DNA of 33,687 nucleotides from an uncultured Alphaproteobacteria bacterium. Its GTDB lineage: Bacteria; Pseudomonadota; Alphaproteobacteria; RF32; CAG-239. The first letter of the stretch is position 1. Each line of letters begins with the position of its first letter. The stretch is from assembly GCA_934271715.1 (NCBI GenBank), contig CAKQRZ010000016.1:1-33687 (forward strand), read 5' to 3'. The position numbers and the translations under genes were made by a program. Shown one piece after another: positions 15,669 through 25,375 of this stretch. The notes under the pieces are model-generated. The model saw only the letters and a list, made by a program, of their open reading frames with translations. It searched no databases and was not told the DNA's origin.

Positions 15669-16808
15669 ATGTATGGAATTGGATATAACAGCCGAAATTT
15701 AAGCTTTAAAGATAAAATACTGAAACTTAGTTTTTGGTACATTCTGCTGATTATGATTTTAGCCGGTATCGGCACCATGACGCTTTATTCGGCGGCCAAC
15801 GGCAGCTGGGAGCCTTGGGCTATCCGCCATATCAGCCGGTTCGGCGTGGCTTTGCTGCTGATGCTGGGACTGGCAATGGTGGATATCCGCTATTATTATA
15901 ACGGCGCCTATGCTTTTTATTTTGTGACCTTATTTTTGCTGTTTGCGGTAGAAATCGGCGGGCATATCGGTATGGGCGCGCAGCGCTGGATAAATTTGGG
16001 ACTGTTTAAAATTCAGCCGTCAGAGCTGATGAAAATCGGCATGGTTTTGTTTTTAGCACGCTATTTCAGTACGACTACGCTGCAGAATATCCGCACTATC
16101 CGCGGTATTCTTATTCCGGCGGTGATGACGCTTTTGCCTGTGGCGCTGATTTGCCTGCAGCCGGATTTAGGAACGGCGCTGATGCTGCTGTTTACGGCAA
16201 CGATTATGCTGTTTGTGGTAGGCGTGCAATGGTGGAAATTCGCTTTAGTCGGAGCAATCGGCGGAGCGCTGCTGCCGGTAGCTTGGAACTTTTTGCATGA
16301 ATATCAGCAAAACCGCGTTTTAACCTTTTTAAATCCGGAGCGCGATCCGCTCGGCGCCGGCTATCACATTATTCAATCTAAAATCGCTTTCGGTTCAGGC
16401 GGAATTTTCGGCAAGGGTTTTCTGCACGGCACGCAGACGCATTTAAACTTTTTGCCGGAGAAACATACAGACTTTATTTTTACGATGTTTTCCGAAGAGT
16501 TCGGCATGATTGGCAGCCTGACTTTGGTTTTGCTGAATATTTTGGTTATTGCTCTCGGCTATATGTTTGCTTTCAGAATTAACAATTATTTCGCCAAACT
16601 GGTGGTTATCGGGCTGAATACAAACTATTTTCTGTATGTGTTTATCAACATCGCCATGGTAATGGGCGTGCTGCCGGTGGTGGGAATTCCGCTGCCGCTG
16701 ATTTCATACGGCGGGACAGTCATGTTTTCAATCATGTCAAGTTTCGGCATTATTTTATGTATGAAAATAAATCAGGATAACAATATAAATTTTGCCGCCG
16801 AAGATTAA
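15669..16808 (+). CDS. rodA: Rod-shape SEDS glycosyltransferase RodA
   Basis: A SEDS-family peptidoglycan polymerase of the inner membrane that works with PBP2. The 379 residues are strongly hydrophobic, with roughly ten membrane helices. Family blocks include 'GAQRWINLGLFKIQPSELMKIG', 'LQPDLGTALMLLF', 'FLPEKHTDFIFTMFSEEFG' and 'VVGIPLPLISYGGTVM' near the C-terminus. The combination of a short cytosolic tail and placement after mrdA favours RodA over FtsW. It is the last gene of the elongation operon. Confidence 0.95.
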   Translation: MYGIGYNSRNLSFKDKILKLSFWYILLIMILAGIGTMTLYSAANGSWEPWAIRHISRFGVALLLMLGLAMVDIRYYYNGAYAFYFVTLFLLFAVEIGGHIGMGAQRWINLGLFKIQPSELMKIGMVLFLARYFSTTTLQNIRTIRGILIPAVMTLLPVALICLQPDLGTALMLLFTATIMLFVVGVQWWKFALVGAIGGALLPVAWNFLHEYQQNRVLTFLNPERDPLGAGYHIIQSKIAFGSGGIFGKGFLHGTQTHLNFLPEKHTDFIFTMFSEEFGMIGSLTLVLLNILVIALGYMFAFRINNYFAKLVVIGLNTNYFLYVFINIAMVMGVLPVVGIPLPLISYGGTVMFSIMSSFGIILCMKINQDNNINFAAED

Positions 16809-16818
16809 ATCCGGCGGC
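16794..16818 (+). terminator. GC hairpin across the rodA stop codon
   Basis: A perfect 7-bp stem GCCGCCG/CGGCGGC encloses the rodA stop. No T-run follows, so it may slow ribosomes or RNase rather than end transcription by itself. It lies between convergent genes. Confidence 0.35.
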
Positions 16819-16842
16819 CATACAGCTTGTGTTTTGCTAAGC

Positions 16843-18045
16843 TTAGGCGCTTTCGCGCATGTTTCTGGCTCTTAAGACGGTCGGCAGCGTGCGGGCGATG
16901 TCATGATTGCATTTGCCGTCGCCGGTCATGTCTATCATATTTTCTTTAGCCAAGCGCATATCGCGGGATATAACCATGGCTTGAATATCCGCCGGAAGCT
17001 GTTTTACCATTTCTGAGTTAGGGTTAATGCGTTCGCCGTTCGGGCTGCGGTACGGAACTTCATGAATGCAGCAGGCAATCATAAACATCTGACGCAGTTC
17101 GGCTGACATCGGATGGTGCGAATCGGCAGTATAATTGCTTAAATCCAGCCCGATATTGCCTTTTTCGGCCTGTTCAACAATATTGTTAACGGCTTGCGCC
17201 AAGTTTCCGGAATTGCCGGAGTTGTCTTTATCTATCAGGCGGCGCATCTGAATTTTGAGCGGTATGCTGGCACGCAGGTAGTCATCGCGTTCCGAAACCG
17301 GAATATCATGCAGAATTGTCTGCGACAGGGTGTCTAAAACATCTTCTTTAAAGTGAGCCAGTTTAGCCTGAATCGGACGGGTTTTTAAGTAAGCAAGCAA
17401 ATGTCCGCGGTGGTTGGAGGATTCAATTTTTTGCATGAGGTCAACAACTTGCGGTAAAAATTCGTCTTTTTCAATTTTGCCGCGGTTATATTTGCTGAAC
17501 AAATGGATTAACATTTTTTCATGCTGGCAGTTTCCCCAGTCTTTTTTGATGGTTTGAATATCATCATGACGGGATTTTAACCAAGCTTTGCGTTCGGTTT
17601 CGTTCAGGGTGCCGGCTGCGGCTTTGTCTTTTAAGGACTCACGGAACAGGTGGCGGGCAGACAGTTCATAAGAAGCTTGTTTGCTGTAGCCTGCAGACAA
17701 GGCTGCTGTAAAGGCTGCCGCGGCCACAACTTGCTCAGGGGCAGGCGGCGGAGGCAGCAGGTTTTCGTTTTCTTCCGGCTTAGGCGGTTTTCGGCCGGCA
17801 GCGATGTCGCGCAGAATCTGGTCTTTGCCGTCAGCGGCAAGCTGCAGGATTTCTTGCGGAACCCGCCCGTTGAAAGTGTCGCGGATAGAAGCCGGGACTT
17901 TTATCCAGACGCTGAATTTTGAGCTGTAGTCGCTGTAAATGCGGCGCAGGCTTTCCGGTTTTACATCATCGGAGCAAGCCAAGATATAGTCTGTAGGCGC
18001 ATAGGCTTTCAAATAATCTAAAAAGTCGTTGTCAAATCCGTTCAT
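16843..18045 (-). CDS. Hypothetical protein, unknown trio gene 3
   Basis: A soluble 400-residue protein I do not recognise. It has no signal peptide or membrane helix. The N-terminal 90 residues are a compact mixed region, followed by a Pro-rich hinge (PPPPAP at residues 98-103) and an Ala-rich helix starting 'VVAAAAFTAALSAGY'. The rest is mainly helical and charged, with His and Cys near 'CCIHEVPYRSPNGERINPN' towards the C-terminus. GGGAGA eight bases upstream supports the start. It lies 26 bases downstream of the 602-residue gene and is probably on the same transcript. Base composition is like the neighbouring housekeeping genes, so recent transfer is not obvious. Confidence 0.6.
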   Translation of the reverse strand: MNGFDNDFLDYLKAYAPTDYILACSDDVKPESLRRIYSDYSSKFSVWIKVPASIRDTFNGRVPQEILQLAADGKDQILRDIAAGRKPPKPEENENLLPPPPAPEQVVAAAAFTAALSAGYSKQASYELSARHLFRESLKDKAAAGTLNETERKAWLKSRHDDIQTIKKDWGNCQHEKMLIHLFSKYNRGKIEKDEFLPQVVDLMQKIESSNHRGHLLAYLKTRPIQAKLAHFKEDVLDTLSQTILHDIPVSERDDYLRASIPLKIQMRRLIDKDNSGNSGNLAQAVNNIVEQAEKGNIGLDLSNYTADSHHPMSAELRQMFMIACCIHEVPYRSPNGERINPNSEMVKQLPADIQAMVISRDMRLAKENMIDMTGDGKCNHDIARTLPTVLRARNMRESA

Positions 18046-18071
18046 GGCTTGTCTCCCGAATAATAGTTAGT

Positions 18072-19880
18072 TTATCTGCCGCCTCTCTGCATTTTGAGGA
18101 TGGCGATTTGCTCAGTCCGCAGAGCAGTATTGGTGTCTTTCTGCTGCTGAGTTTCCAGTTTTACGGTATCGTGGGCAATATCTTTGCCGCGGTTTTCAGA
18201 CAAACCGGCCTTAACAATGGCTGCAGCTTCTTTCATGATAGCCGTGGCATTCTTTACGTCTTCAGCTGAGCCTTTTTCTCCGGCAACAATTTGCGGTTTG
18301 CCGTTTTCATCTTTTTGGATGGCGATTAAGCCGTCTTTTTTCATCTGCTCAAAGTTTTTCTTAATTTCAGAAATCTTCTGAATATCGGCTTTAGCTTTGT
18401 CAGAAACCTGCAGTTCCGGAGCTTCATGGCTTTCTTTTTGTTCAGTCTTTTCTTCGCCTTTTTTCTCATCTCCGGTTTGCTCTTTACCGTCATTTTTCTG
18501 CTGAGAAGCAGCCAAGTGGTCTTGAACTTGTTTTATCTGCTCTTCGCTCAGACCGCTTTTAGCTAAAGTTTCAGCGTCTAATTCTGTCGGTACGGCGCCT
18601 TGCATCGGGTTGCCGTTCAAAACGCAGGCAGCGTATAAGCGGGTGGCGATTTCTTTAGAAGCGTTATCCGGAAATTCTATCGGGCGTCCTTTATTATCCG
18701 GCTCTTTCAGCATAGTGTCAAAAACTTTGTAGTCGGCATCCGGCGAAACAGTTACATCATCCGGCGAACTGTAGTGGATTTCGGCATTGTTGAATTTTGC
18801 GGCAAAACCCTCTTTAGATGTATCTTGCTCGTAGTTTTCAATTTTACCCTCTTCAGCCTGAGCCTTATACCATTCAGCTTTTTCTTTTACCCAATCCGGA
18901 GTCTCTTCATTGGTTTTATCTTCCGGCTGCGGCTGAGCTTCATGAATTTTCAAAGCCGGTTTGTCTTTATCATCCTTATCGTCTTTGCTTTCATCTTTAT
19001 CCTCATCTTTGCCGCCGTTTTCAGCAGTTTTTTGCGAATCGTCCTTTTTATTATCTTTATCATCGGTTTTGGTTTCGCCTTTTTGCGAATCCGTATTTTC
19101 ATTGCTGAATTTTTTAACAGCTTCTTTATAAGCTTCTTCCGAAGTAATGCTTGCGGCCTCAATGCCATGAGCTTTGCAAAATTCCAGCTGCTCATCGCTT
19201 AATTTAAATTCTTTATCGTCGCTCATGGTATTGTCCTTTCGTTCAGTTTTCTGAGATTGTTTCTTTTGCTGTTTAGATTCAAATTTCTGATAGTCTTCGC
19301 GTTTGCTGATTTTATTGAACCTTTTTTGAATTTCTTCATAAAATCTGGCAGTTTCTTTTTCATCTTTAGGGTTGCGGATAAATTCGCCGTAATTGCCTAA
19401 AGCCCGCAAAACATTTCTTTCCGGCTTGGAGGGCTGATATTTGCCGTCAACGATTTTGCCTTTTTCCATTTTTTTCAGATTTTCGCTGATTTTCTGCAAA
19501 ATATCTTCGGCGCGGATTTCATCCCCGTCGGCTAAATCTATCTGCGGCTTAAAACCGGCGGTGTTATAAAGATGAGCGGCTTGAATTTTGCTCCACAGCG
19601 GCTTATCGCTGCGGATTTGCTTTTCGGCTGCGTCCAGAGTATCTTTTTCGTAATTTTGTAATTTAGCACCGAAAGAAATAAGTCCGTTAGCGCGGGCTGC
19701 TTCCCATTTTGTTATTTCTCCTCCTTCAGTTTGAAATGTTTCTGTAGAAAATTCTGCGACAACTTTTTCAAACTCTTCTTTACTGTCGTAAAAACGCCAA
19801 GGCTTATGCAATTCCTGTAAAGCAGCGGCTTCAAAGGCATTCGGAATATATTTTTGCGGTTTTGTAGAAGGCTCTGCCAT
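18072..19880 (-). CDS. Hypothetical highly charged protein, unknown trio gene 2
   Basis: A 602-residue hydrophilic protein I do not recognise. The start at 19880 (MAEPSTK) has a strong AAGGAG; the frame extends upstream to 19904, but that would swallow this site. Residues about 1-200 form a helical domain ('KPWRFYDSKEEFEKVVAEFS' onward). A Lys/Gln-rich linker follows. An internal MSDDKEFKLSDEQLEFC at 19226 has its own GAAAGGA, so a shorter 384-residue product may also be made. A Lys/Asp/Glu low-complexity stretch, a folded segment ('FNNAEIHYSSPDDVTVSPDADYK' region), a second charged linker and a helical tail complete it. There is no signal peptide or membrane segment. The build suggests two units joined head to tail. 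Confidence 0.6.
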   Translation of the reverse strand: MAEPSTKPQKYIPNAFEAAALQELHKPWRFYDSKEEFEKVVAEFSTETFQTEGGEITKWEAARANGLISFGAKLQNYEKDTLDAAEKQIRSDKPLWSKIQAAHLYNTAGFKPQIDLADGDEIRAEDILQKISENLKKMEKGKIVDGKYQPSKPERNVLRALGNYGEFIRNPKDEKETARFYEEIQKRFNKISKREDYQKFESKQQKKQSQKTERKDNTMSDDKEFKLSDEQLEFCKAHGIEAASITSEEAYKEAVKKFSNENTDSQKGETKTDDKDNKKDDSQKTAENGGKDEDKDESKDDKDDKDKPALKIHEAQPQPEDKTNEETPDWVKEKAEWYKAQAEEGKIENYEQDTSKEGFAAKFNNAEIHYSSPDDVTVSPDADYKVFDTMLKEPDNKGRPIEFPDNASKEIATRLYAACVLNGNPMQGAVPTELDAETLAKSGLSEEQIKQVQDHLAASQQKNDGKEQTGDEKKGEEKTEQKESHEAPELQVSDKAKADIQKISEIKKNFEQMKKDGLIAIQKDENGKPQIVAGEKGSAEDVKNATAIMKEAAAIVKAGLSENRGKDIAHDTVKLETQQQKDTNTALRTEQIAILKMQRGGR

Positions 19881-19950
19881 CTTTTTTCTCCTTAATATAT
19901 ACATAAGGTAACATGTTTTTTATATTTTGTCTAGTGTTTTGTGCAAAAAA

Positions 19951-21144
19951 TCAGGCAATTTCCCGATTAAAATTTAAATCGGCAATACCGATATAGTCGG
20001 TTAGGATTTTATCAATTTCAGCACGGGAATTTTGATAGCTTTCCAAAGCGTTATAGAAAAAGTTTCCGGTTCTGGTCTTTTTGCAGTCTATTTGCCGGCA
20101 GGATTCTACAATATTGCGGATTTTACCGATTTCTTCATTAGGAGCAACCGACGGCAGAGGCGGATTTTGCGGGGAAGGGCAGGTGTCCAGGAAATTAACT
20201 TCCAAAGCTTTGCGCACGCCCTCCAGATAACAAAGTTTTGTAAACTCGTTAAACATGGTCTGCGCAGCTTTTTTGATGGCAATAATATCATCTAAATTCG
20301 GCGCTCTCCGGCTATTGCAGAAATCGTGAAACTTTTGCTGATAGCGGCTGCGGTTTTGCAGATAGGTCTGCGCCAACTCAAAAAGGCTTTTATTATGCGC
20401 CAGATTCTGCAGTTTGGAAATCAGCATCAGCATGTTGCTGCGGCAGCGTCCGGCATAGGCTTTGCTCCATTTGCAGCCGCTGCCCAAAAACGGGTGCTGC
20501 AATTCAAATTCAACCGGCACGCTGCCTTTTTCTTTGATGATATTCAGGGCGCAGAGCAGGGCTTGGCGCAGCCTTAGCTTATTGGTAAAAAACAGGCAGT
20601 CATAGCCAGAAAAGGAAAACATTACTTTGTGATAAGAAGCTGTAAAATCGGTAATTAAAGCAATTTCTACGGCGTCAAGATTTTCTTGCTCGCAAAGCTG
20701 AACTTTTTTGAGGGCGGCGCGGTAGCCTTTTTCCATATCTGCAAGAGTTTCTTTGAAACGCGGCGGCATAAGCGCGGCGATGACCCGTTTTTTCTGCGCG
20801 GCTTGGCGGCTGACCGAGGTTAAATCCAGCCAAAGCCGCAAGGATTGGATAGTCGGCGTTTTTTCGGGAATAATGATGTTTTCTTCAAAATAGTGGCGGA
20901 AAGTTTCGTATTCATGATTCAGCGCCGAAGAGTGGCGGATGTCGTGGCAGGCGTTGTTTATGCAGTTTTTTATCTCGGAAGACGAGATTAAGCACGGTGC
21001 AAAATTGCATTCGCTTTTATCGCCCATAATAAAATTTCCGCTGGAATCGCGGCAAAATACAAAGTCTATATTATTGTAGTCGGTCATTAACGGCTGCTTA
21101 AACGATTGCTCTAAAGCTTTTTGCAAAAAAGTTTGTCCGTTCAT
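19951..21144 (-). CDS. Hypothetical Cys-rich soluble protein, unknown trio gene 1
   Basis: A 397-residue protein I do not recognise. The start is placed at 21144 (MNGQTFLQK) because AAAGGAG lies nine bases upstream; the open frame runs on to 21309 but without such a site. It has no signal peptide or membrane helix. Cysteines are frequent (about 15), with clusters 'ECNFAPC' and 'NCINNACHD' in the first 100 residues and 'SCRQIDCKK' near the end. The middle is helical. Its N-terminus (MNG...FL.KA) resembles that of trio gene 3 only superficially. It is first of the three minus-strand genes and divergent from leuS. Seventy bases separate it from the next gene. Confidence 0.55.
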   Translation of the reverse strand: MNGQTFLQKALEQSFKQPLMTDYNNIDFVFCRDSSGNFIMGDKSECNFAPCLISSSEIKNCINNACHDIRHSSALNHEYETFRHYFEENIIIPEKTPTIQSLRLWLDLTSVSRQAAQKKRVIAALMPPRFKETLADMEKGYRAALKKVQLCEQENLDAVEIALITDFTASYHKVMFSFSGYDCLFFTNKLRLRQALLCALNIIKEKGSVPVEFELQHPFLGSGCKWSKAYAGRCRSNMLMLISKLQNLAHNKSLFELAQTYLQNRSRYQQKFHDFCNSRRAPNLDDIIAIKKAAQTMFNEFTKLCYLEGVRKALEVNFLDTCPSPQNPPLPSVAPNEEIGKIRNIVESCRQIDCKKTRTGNFFYNALESYQNSRAEIDKILTDYIGIADLNFNREIA

Positions 21145-21308
21145 GCTTTTTACTCCTTTGTTTTGCCAAGAGTAGCAGCCAAGCGTTATAATTTGGTTAA
21201 TACTGCAGCCTCTGCTGCGCATAAACGCAAAAAATCTTTGAAATTTGGGAAACATTGTGCTACTTTGAGCAAAGTTTGAAAAAAAATTTATTACGGAGAT
21301 AAATAACA

Positions 21309-23789
21309 ATGTCGGGTAACGCCAGATATAACGGAAAAGAATCGTTTGCCGAATGGCAAAAAGAATGGCAGCTGGAAGATAGATATAACTTCCGCTCTAT
21401 TGAAGCAAAATGGCAGAAAATTTGGAATGACGAAAAAGCTTATAAAGTTGAAATAGACCATTCTAAACCAAAATTTTATGCTTTGGTTGAGTTTCCTTAT
21501 CCGTCCGGCGCCGGCTTGCATGTGGGACACCCGCGCTCTTATACGGCGCTAGACGTGGTTTCGCGCAAAAAGAGAATGCAGGGCTTTAATGTTTTGTATC
21601 CGATGGGTTTTGACGCTTTCGGTTTGCCGGCAGAAAACTACGCTATCAAAACCGGCGTGCATCCGGCAATTTCTACCAAGCAAAATATAGAAAACTTTAC
21701 CCGCCAGCTTAAATCTATCGGTTTCAGCTTTGACTGGGACAGAAGTTTTGCCACTTGCGATCCTGAATATTATAAATGGACGCAATGGATGTTTATTCAG
21801 TTGTGGAAACATGGTTTAGCCTATAAATCCAAAATGGCGATTAACTGGTGCCCATCCTGCAAAGTCGGCCTGGCAAATGAAGAAGTTGTCAACGGCTGCT
21901 GCGAGCGCTGCGGAGCTCCGGTTGTTCGCCGTGATAAAGAGCAATGGATGGTGGCCATCACCAAATATGCCGACAGACTGATTGACGATTTGAAAGAAGT
22001 TGATTTTATTGACCGCGTGCGTTCTACTCAAATTAACTGGATTGGGCGTTCCGAAGGCGCAGAGCTGAGTTTTGAACTGACTGACAATAACGGCAATTCT
22101 TTAGGCAAGAATATGGTTGTTTACACCACTCGTCCGGATACAACTTTCGGCGTGACCTACACGGTTATGGCGCCGGAGCATGAGTTTGTTAAAGAGCTGA
22201 TGAGCCGTTTTGAAAACGCGGCCGAAGTACAGAATTATATTGATGAAGCGGCTAAAAAATCCGAGCTGCAGCGCACGGCCGACACTACTAAAACAGGTGT
22301 TGAACTAAAAGGCATTAAAGCGAAAAATCCGTTTACAGGCAAACTGATACCGGTGTTTATTTCCGACTATGTTTTGACCGGTTACGGCACCGGAGCCATT
22401 ATGGCAGTGCCGGCGCACGACCAGCGCGACTATGATTTTGCCAAAGTCTTTAATTTGCCGATTATTCAAGTTTTGGACGGCGGAGATATCAGCGAAAAAG
22501 CTTGGGAAGAAGACGGCAAGCATATCAATTCCGGTTTCTTGGACGGCATGGATAAAAAAGAAGCTATGGCCGCTGCCATTAAATATGCCGAGGAAAAAGG
22601 TTTCGGCAAGGCTAAAGTAAACTTCAAACTGCGTGACTGGGTATTCTCACGCCAGCGCTATTGGGGCGAACCTATCCCGATGGTTTATTGCGAACACTGC
22701 GGATGGCGGCCGATTCCGGAAGATCAGCTTCCGCTGAAATTGCCGGAAGTTCCTGATTACCGTCCGAATGATAACGGCGACTCTCCGCTGGCTAATGCGA
22801 CAGAGTGGGTTAAAACCACTTGCCCGTGCTGCGGCGGTCCGGCTCGCCGTGAAACCGATGTGATGCCGAACTGGGCCGGTTCTTCTTGGTATTTCCTGCG
22901 CTACTGCGATCCGCACAACGACAAGGAATTTGCCTCTAAAGAAGCCTTGGATTATTGGATGAATGTGGATTGGTACAACGGCGGTATGGAACACACCACG
23001 CTGCACCTGCTGTATTCACGTTTTTGGCATAAATTCTTGTATGACTGCGGCTATGTACCGATGCCGGAGCCGTATCACAAGCGTACATCGCACGGGATGA
23101 TTTTGGCTGCCAACGGCGAAAAAATGTCTAAATCCCGCGGCAATGTCGTAAATCCAGACGATATTGTTTCTACTTACGGCGCCGATACATTCCGTTTGTA
23201 TGAAATGTTTATCGGACCGTTTGACCAAGTGGCAATGTGGTCGGAAGAAAGCTTGAACGGTGTTTATCGTTTTGTCAGCAAAGTGTATGCCTTGTTTAAG
23301 AAAATATCAAAAGACGCTAAACCGACTGCCGATGATTTGCGTGCTATGCACAAGTGTATTTTGGAAGTCACCGACAGGGTGGATACCATGAAATTTAATA
23401 CAGCTGTTTCCTCGCTGATGATTTATGTTAACTACTTGTCCGACATGGCTCAGATTCCGGCGGAAATGTATGAAACTTTGATTAAATTGCTTAGTCCGTT
23501 CACTCCGCATCTGGCTGAAGAAATGTGGGCGCGCTTGGGACACGATACTTTGGTTATAACTGAAACATGGCCTGTCGGCGATGCTAAATTGGCCGAAGAC
23601 AATATGGTGACTATGGGTGTGCAGATGAACGGTAAAATGCGCGGGACCATTAGTGTTGCCAAAAATGCCGCCAAAGAAGATGTGGAAAAAGCAGCGTTGG
23701 CATTGGAAAATGTTGCCCGCCAGCTTGAAGGACAGTCTGTTAAAAAGATTATTGTTGTACCAAATAGGATTGTAAACATTGTTATATAG
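21309..23789 (+). CDS. leuS: Leucine--tRNA ligase
   Basis: Class I synthetase charging tRNA-Leu, with an editing domain. It starts with a roughly 25-residue charged extension ahead of 'RYNFRSIEAKWQKIW'. The HIGH-type motif HVGH is at residues 71-74. Two zinc-finger-like Cys sets follow ('CPSCKVG...CCERCG' and 'YCEHCG...CPCCGG'). The CP1 editing motif TTRPDTTFG and 'GYGTGAIMAVPAHDQRD' are present, and KMSKS is at 605-609. The 826 residues are normal. GGAG upstream supports the start, though its spacing is long. lptE begins inside its last codons. Confidence 0.96.
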   Translation: MSGNARYNGKESFAEWQKEWQLEDRYNFRSIEAKWQKIWNDEKAYKVEIDHSKPKFYALVEFPYPSGAGLHVGHPRSYTALDVVSRKKRMQGFNVLYPMGFDAFGLPAENYAIKTGVHPAISTKQNIENFTRQLKSIGFSFDWDRSFATCDPEYYKWTQWMFIQLWKHGLAYKSKMAINWCPSCKVGLANEEVVNGCCERCGAPVVRRDKEQWMVAITKYADRLIDDLKEVDFIDRVRSTQINWIGRSEGAELSFELTDNNGNSLGKNMVVYTTRPDTTFGVTYTVMAPEHEFVKELMSRFENAAEVQNYIDEAAKKSELQRTADTTKTGVELKGIKAKNPFTGKLIPVFISDYVLTGYGTGAIMAVPAHDQRDYDFAKVFNLPIIQVLDGGDISEKAWEEDGKHINSGFLDGMDKKEAMAAAIKYAEEKGFGKAKVNFKLRDWVFSRQRYWGEPIPMVYCEHCGWRPIPEDQLPLKLPEVPDYRPNDNGDSPLANATEWVKTTCPCCGGPARRETDVMPNWAGSSWYFLRYCDPHNDKEFASKEALDYWMNVDWYNGGMEHTTLHLLYSRFWHKFLYDCGYVPMPEPYHKRTSHGMILAANGEKMSKSRGNVVNPDDIVSTYGADTFRLYEMFIGPFDQVAMWSEESLNGVYRFVSKVYALFKKISKDAKPTADDLRAMHKCILEVTDRVDTMKFNTAVSSLMIYVNYLSDMAQIPAEMYETLIKLLSPFTPHLAEEMWARLGHDTLVITETWPVGDAKLAEDNMVTMGVQMNGKMRGTISVAKNAAKEDVEKAALALENVARQLEGQSVKKIIVVPNRIVNIVI

Positions 23790-24342
23790 AGCTAAATATA
23801 TAGTTGCGGCGGCGGTTTTAGGACTTGCCGCCTGCGGTTTTGAACCATTGTATGTAGAAAAAACATCGGGTGATGACTTATGGTATTATAATAACAAATT
23901 TGATACCGATATTGTCCGAGAAATGGCGCAGATAAAAGTGGAAACCGTCACCGACCGTCTAGGACAGATGATTAGAAACGAGCTGATGGACACGTTCAAT
24001 CCATACGGAACGCCTAAATGCGCTAAGTATTTTTTGAAAATTCAACCGGCGACTACCGAAACTGTTCAGCAGGCATTGCGTGACGATATTACCGCTACCC
24101 GCGAAAAAGTTAAATATACGGTTGACTACTCTCTTTGGGGAAAAAGCGAAGGGCAGCTTGTCAGCGGACACAGCTGGATATATTTGAGCTATGATTTATT
24201 GGATAATCCGTATTCAACCACAATGGATAAGAAAAAAGTTGAAAAAGACGGAGCAAAAATCATTGCAAATGACATATCGTTACGCATCGGCGCATATTTC
24301 CATTCCATAAAAACAAAACGCGGTAATCCGAATGAATTTTAA
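23779..24342 (+). CDS. lptE: LPS-assembly lipoprotein LptE
   Basis: Outer-membrane lipoprotein that plugs and assembles LptD for lipopolysaccharide export. The product (187 residues) has a lipoprotein signal with lipobox LAAC (Cys19) followed by 'GFEPLY', the hallmark of alphaproteobacterial LptE. The start codon is TTG at 23779, supported by AGGA nine bases upstream and the lack of another start. It overlaps leuS by 11 bases and holA by 11 bases, and this leuS-lptE-holA order is conserved in Alphaproteobacteria. Confidence 0.87.
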   Translation: MLYRAKYIVAAAVLGLAACGFEPLYVEKTSGDDLWYYNNKFDTDIVREMAQIKVETVTDRLGQMIRNELMDTFNPYGTPKCAKYFLKIQPATTETVQQALRDDITATREKVKYTVDYSLWGKSEGQLVSGHSWIYLSYDLLDNPYSTTMDKKKVEKDGAKIIANDISLRIGAYFHSIKTKRGNPNEF

Positions 24343-25369
24343 ACAAGCTCAATTAGAAAGTTTTTGCAAAAATCCAAATCCGGATGTGAAATGCGTTATT
24401 TTGTTTGGTAGCAATGAGGGAACAATCGCTTTGCTGCTAAAAAAATGCGCTGAAGCCGTGTGCGGCAGCGTTCAGGATGCTTTTCGCTATGCATCTTTGG
24501 ATATGAGCGAGATTTCTAAGGACGGGCAGGAAATTTATGCTGAATATTACGCGCAGTCACTTATGGGAGGACGTCGCTCTATTGTGGTGAAAAATGCCGA
24601 TAATAATTTGGCAACCGTACTAAAAAATATGATTCCCGATACAAAGTCGGATAATTTATTGATTATATGTTCGTCTTCTCTTAATACAAAGTCTTCACTT
24701 ATTACATGGGCAAAAGACCGCGCAGATGTGATTATTGTCGGTTGTTATGACGACCGCGAGGAAAATATTTCTGAATCCGCAGCGGCTTTGCTGCGTGAGC
24801 AGGGACTGACTTATGACACATCTGTTTTGCAGGTTTTATGCTCACGTTTATCACCTGACCGAAAAGTAAATCAGGGTGAAATTGAAAAATTGGCTATGTA
24901 TATGGGCGAGCGCAAAAATGTGACAATTGCCGATGTCAAAGCGGCGGTAAGCGATGTTGCCGGCGCCAATTATGAAGATTTTTGTTACTATGTCGCAGGC
25001 GGCGAAGTTTTAAAATCTTGCGCCATGTTTGAGCGCTTGTTAAAAGAGGGCGAAGAACCGGCTGTAATTATTAGACAGCTGACTTATCATTTTAACAAGA
25101 TTTTAAGTTGTGCCGCATTGCTCGAACAAGGAAAATCGGTGGAAGATGCCGTTAAATCTTTGCGTCCTCCGTTGATGTTTTATCGTAAAGATGCTTTTAA
25201 AAACCAGCTTAAAATTTGGCAGCGAGAGCGATTGTTAGGGGCGCTATCAATGCTTTATGATTGTGAGCGAGATTGCAAAACCACCAATTTGCCGGCGGAG
25301 CAGATTGCTTCATATTGTGTTATGCGTATTTCCGGCGCCGCCAGAAAGCTCGCAGCGCAACGCGCCTAA
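24332..25369 (+). CDS. holA: DNA polymerase III subunit delta
   Basis: Clamp-loader delta subunit that opens the beta sliding clamp. The 345 residues show the HolA pattern: N-terminal 'CVILFGSNEGTIALLLKKC', 'SLMGGRRSIVVKNAD', the central 'LSPDRKVNQGEIEKLAMYMG', and C-terminal 'LLKEGEEPAVIIRQLTYHF' and 'NLPAEQIASYCVMRISGAARK'. It overlaps lptE by 11 bases. Its last codons and stop are part of a duplicated 19-bp sequence found again at 25671-25689, so the 3' end was involved in a later rearrangement. Confidence 0.92.
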   Translation: MNFKQAQLESFCKNPNPDVKCVILFGSNEGTIALLLKKCAEAVCGSVQDAFRYASLDMSEISKDGQEIYAEYYAQSLMGGRRSIVVKNADNNLATVLKNMIPDTKSDNLLIICSSSLNTKSSLITWAKDRADVIIVGCYDDREENISESAAALLREQGLTYDTSVLQVLCSRLSPDRKVNQGEIEKLAMYMGERKNVTIADVKAAVSDVAGANYEDFCYYVAGGEVLKSCAMFERLLKEGEEPAVIIRQLTYHFNKILSCAALLEQGKSVEDAVKSLRPPLMFYRKDAFKNQLKIWQRERLLGALSMLYDCERDCKTTNLPAEQIASYCVMRISGAARKLAAQRA

Positions 25370-25375
25370 CGGCAC

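Noticed and set aside
18950..19195. Opposite-strand and alternate-frame open frames in the charged region
   Set aside because: These arise from the low-complexity Lys/Asp/Glu codons of the 602-residue gene and have no signals of their own.
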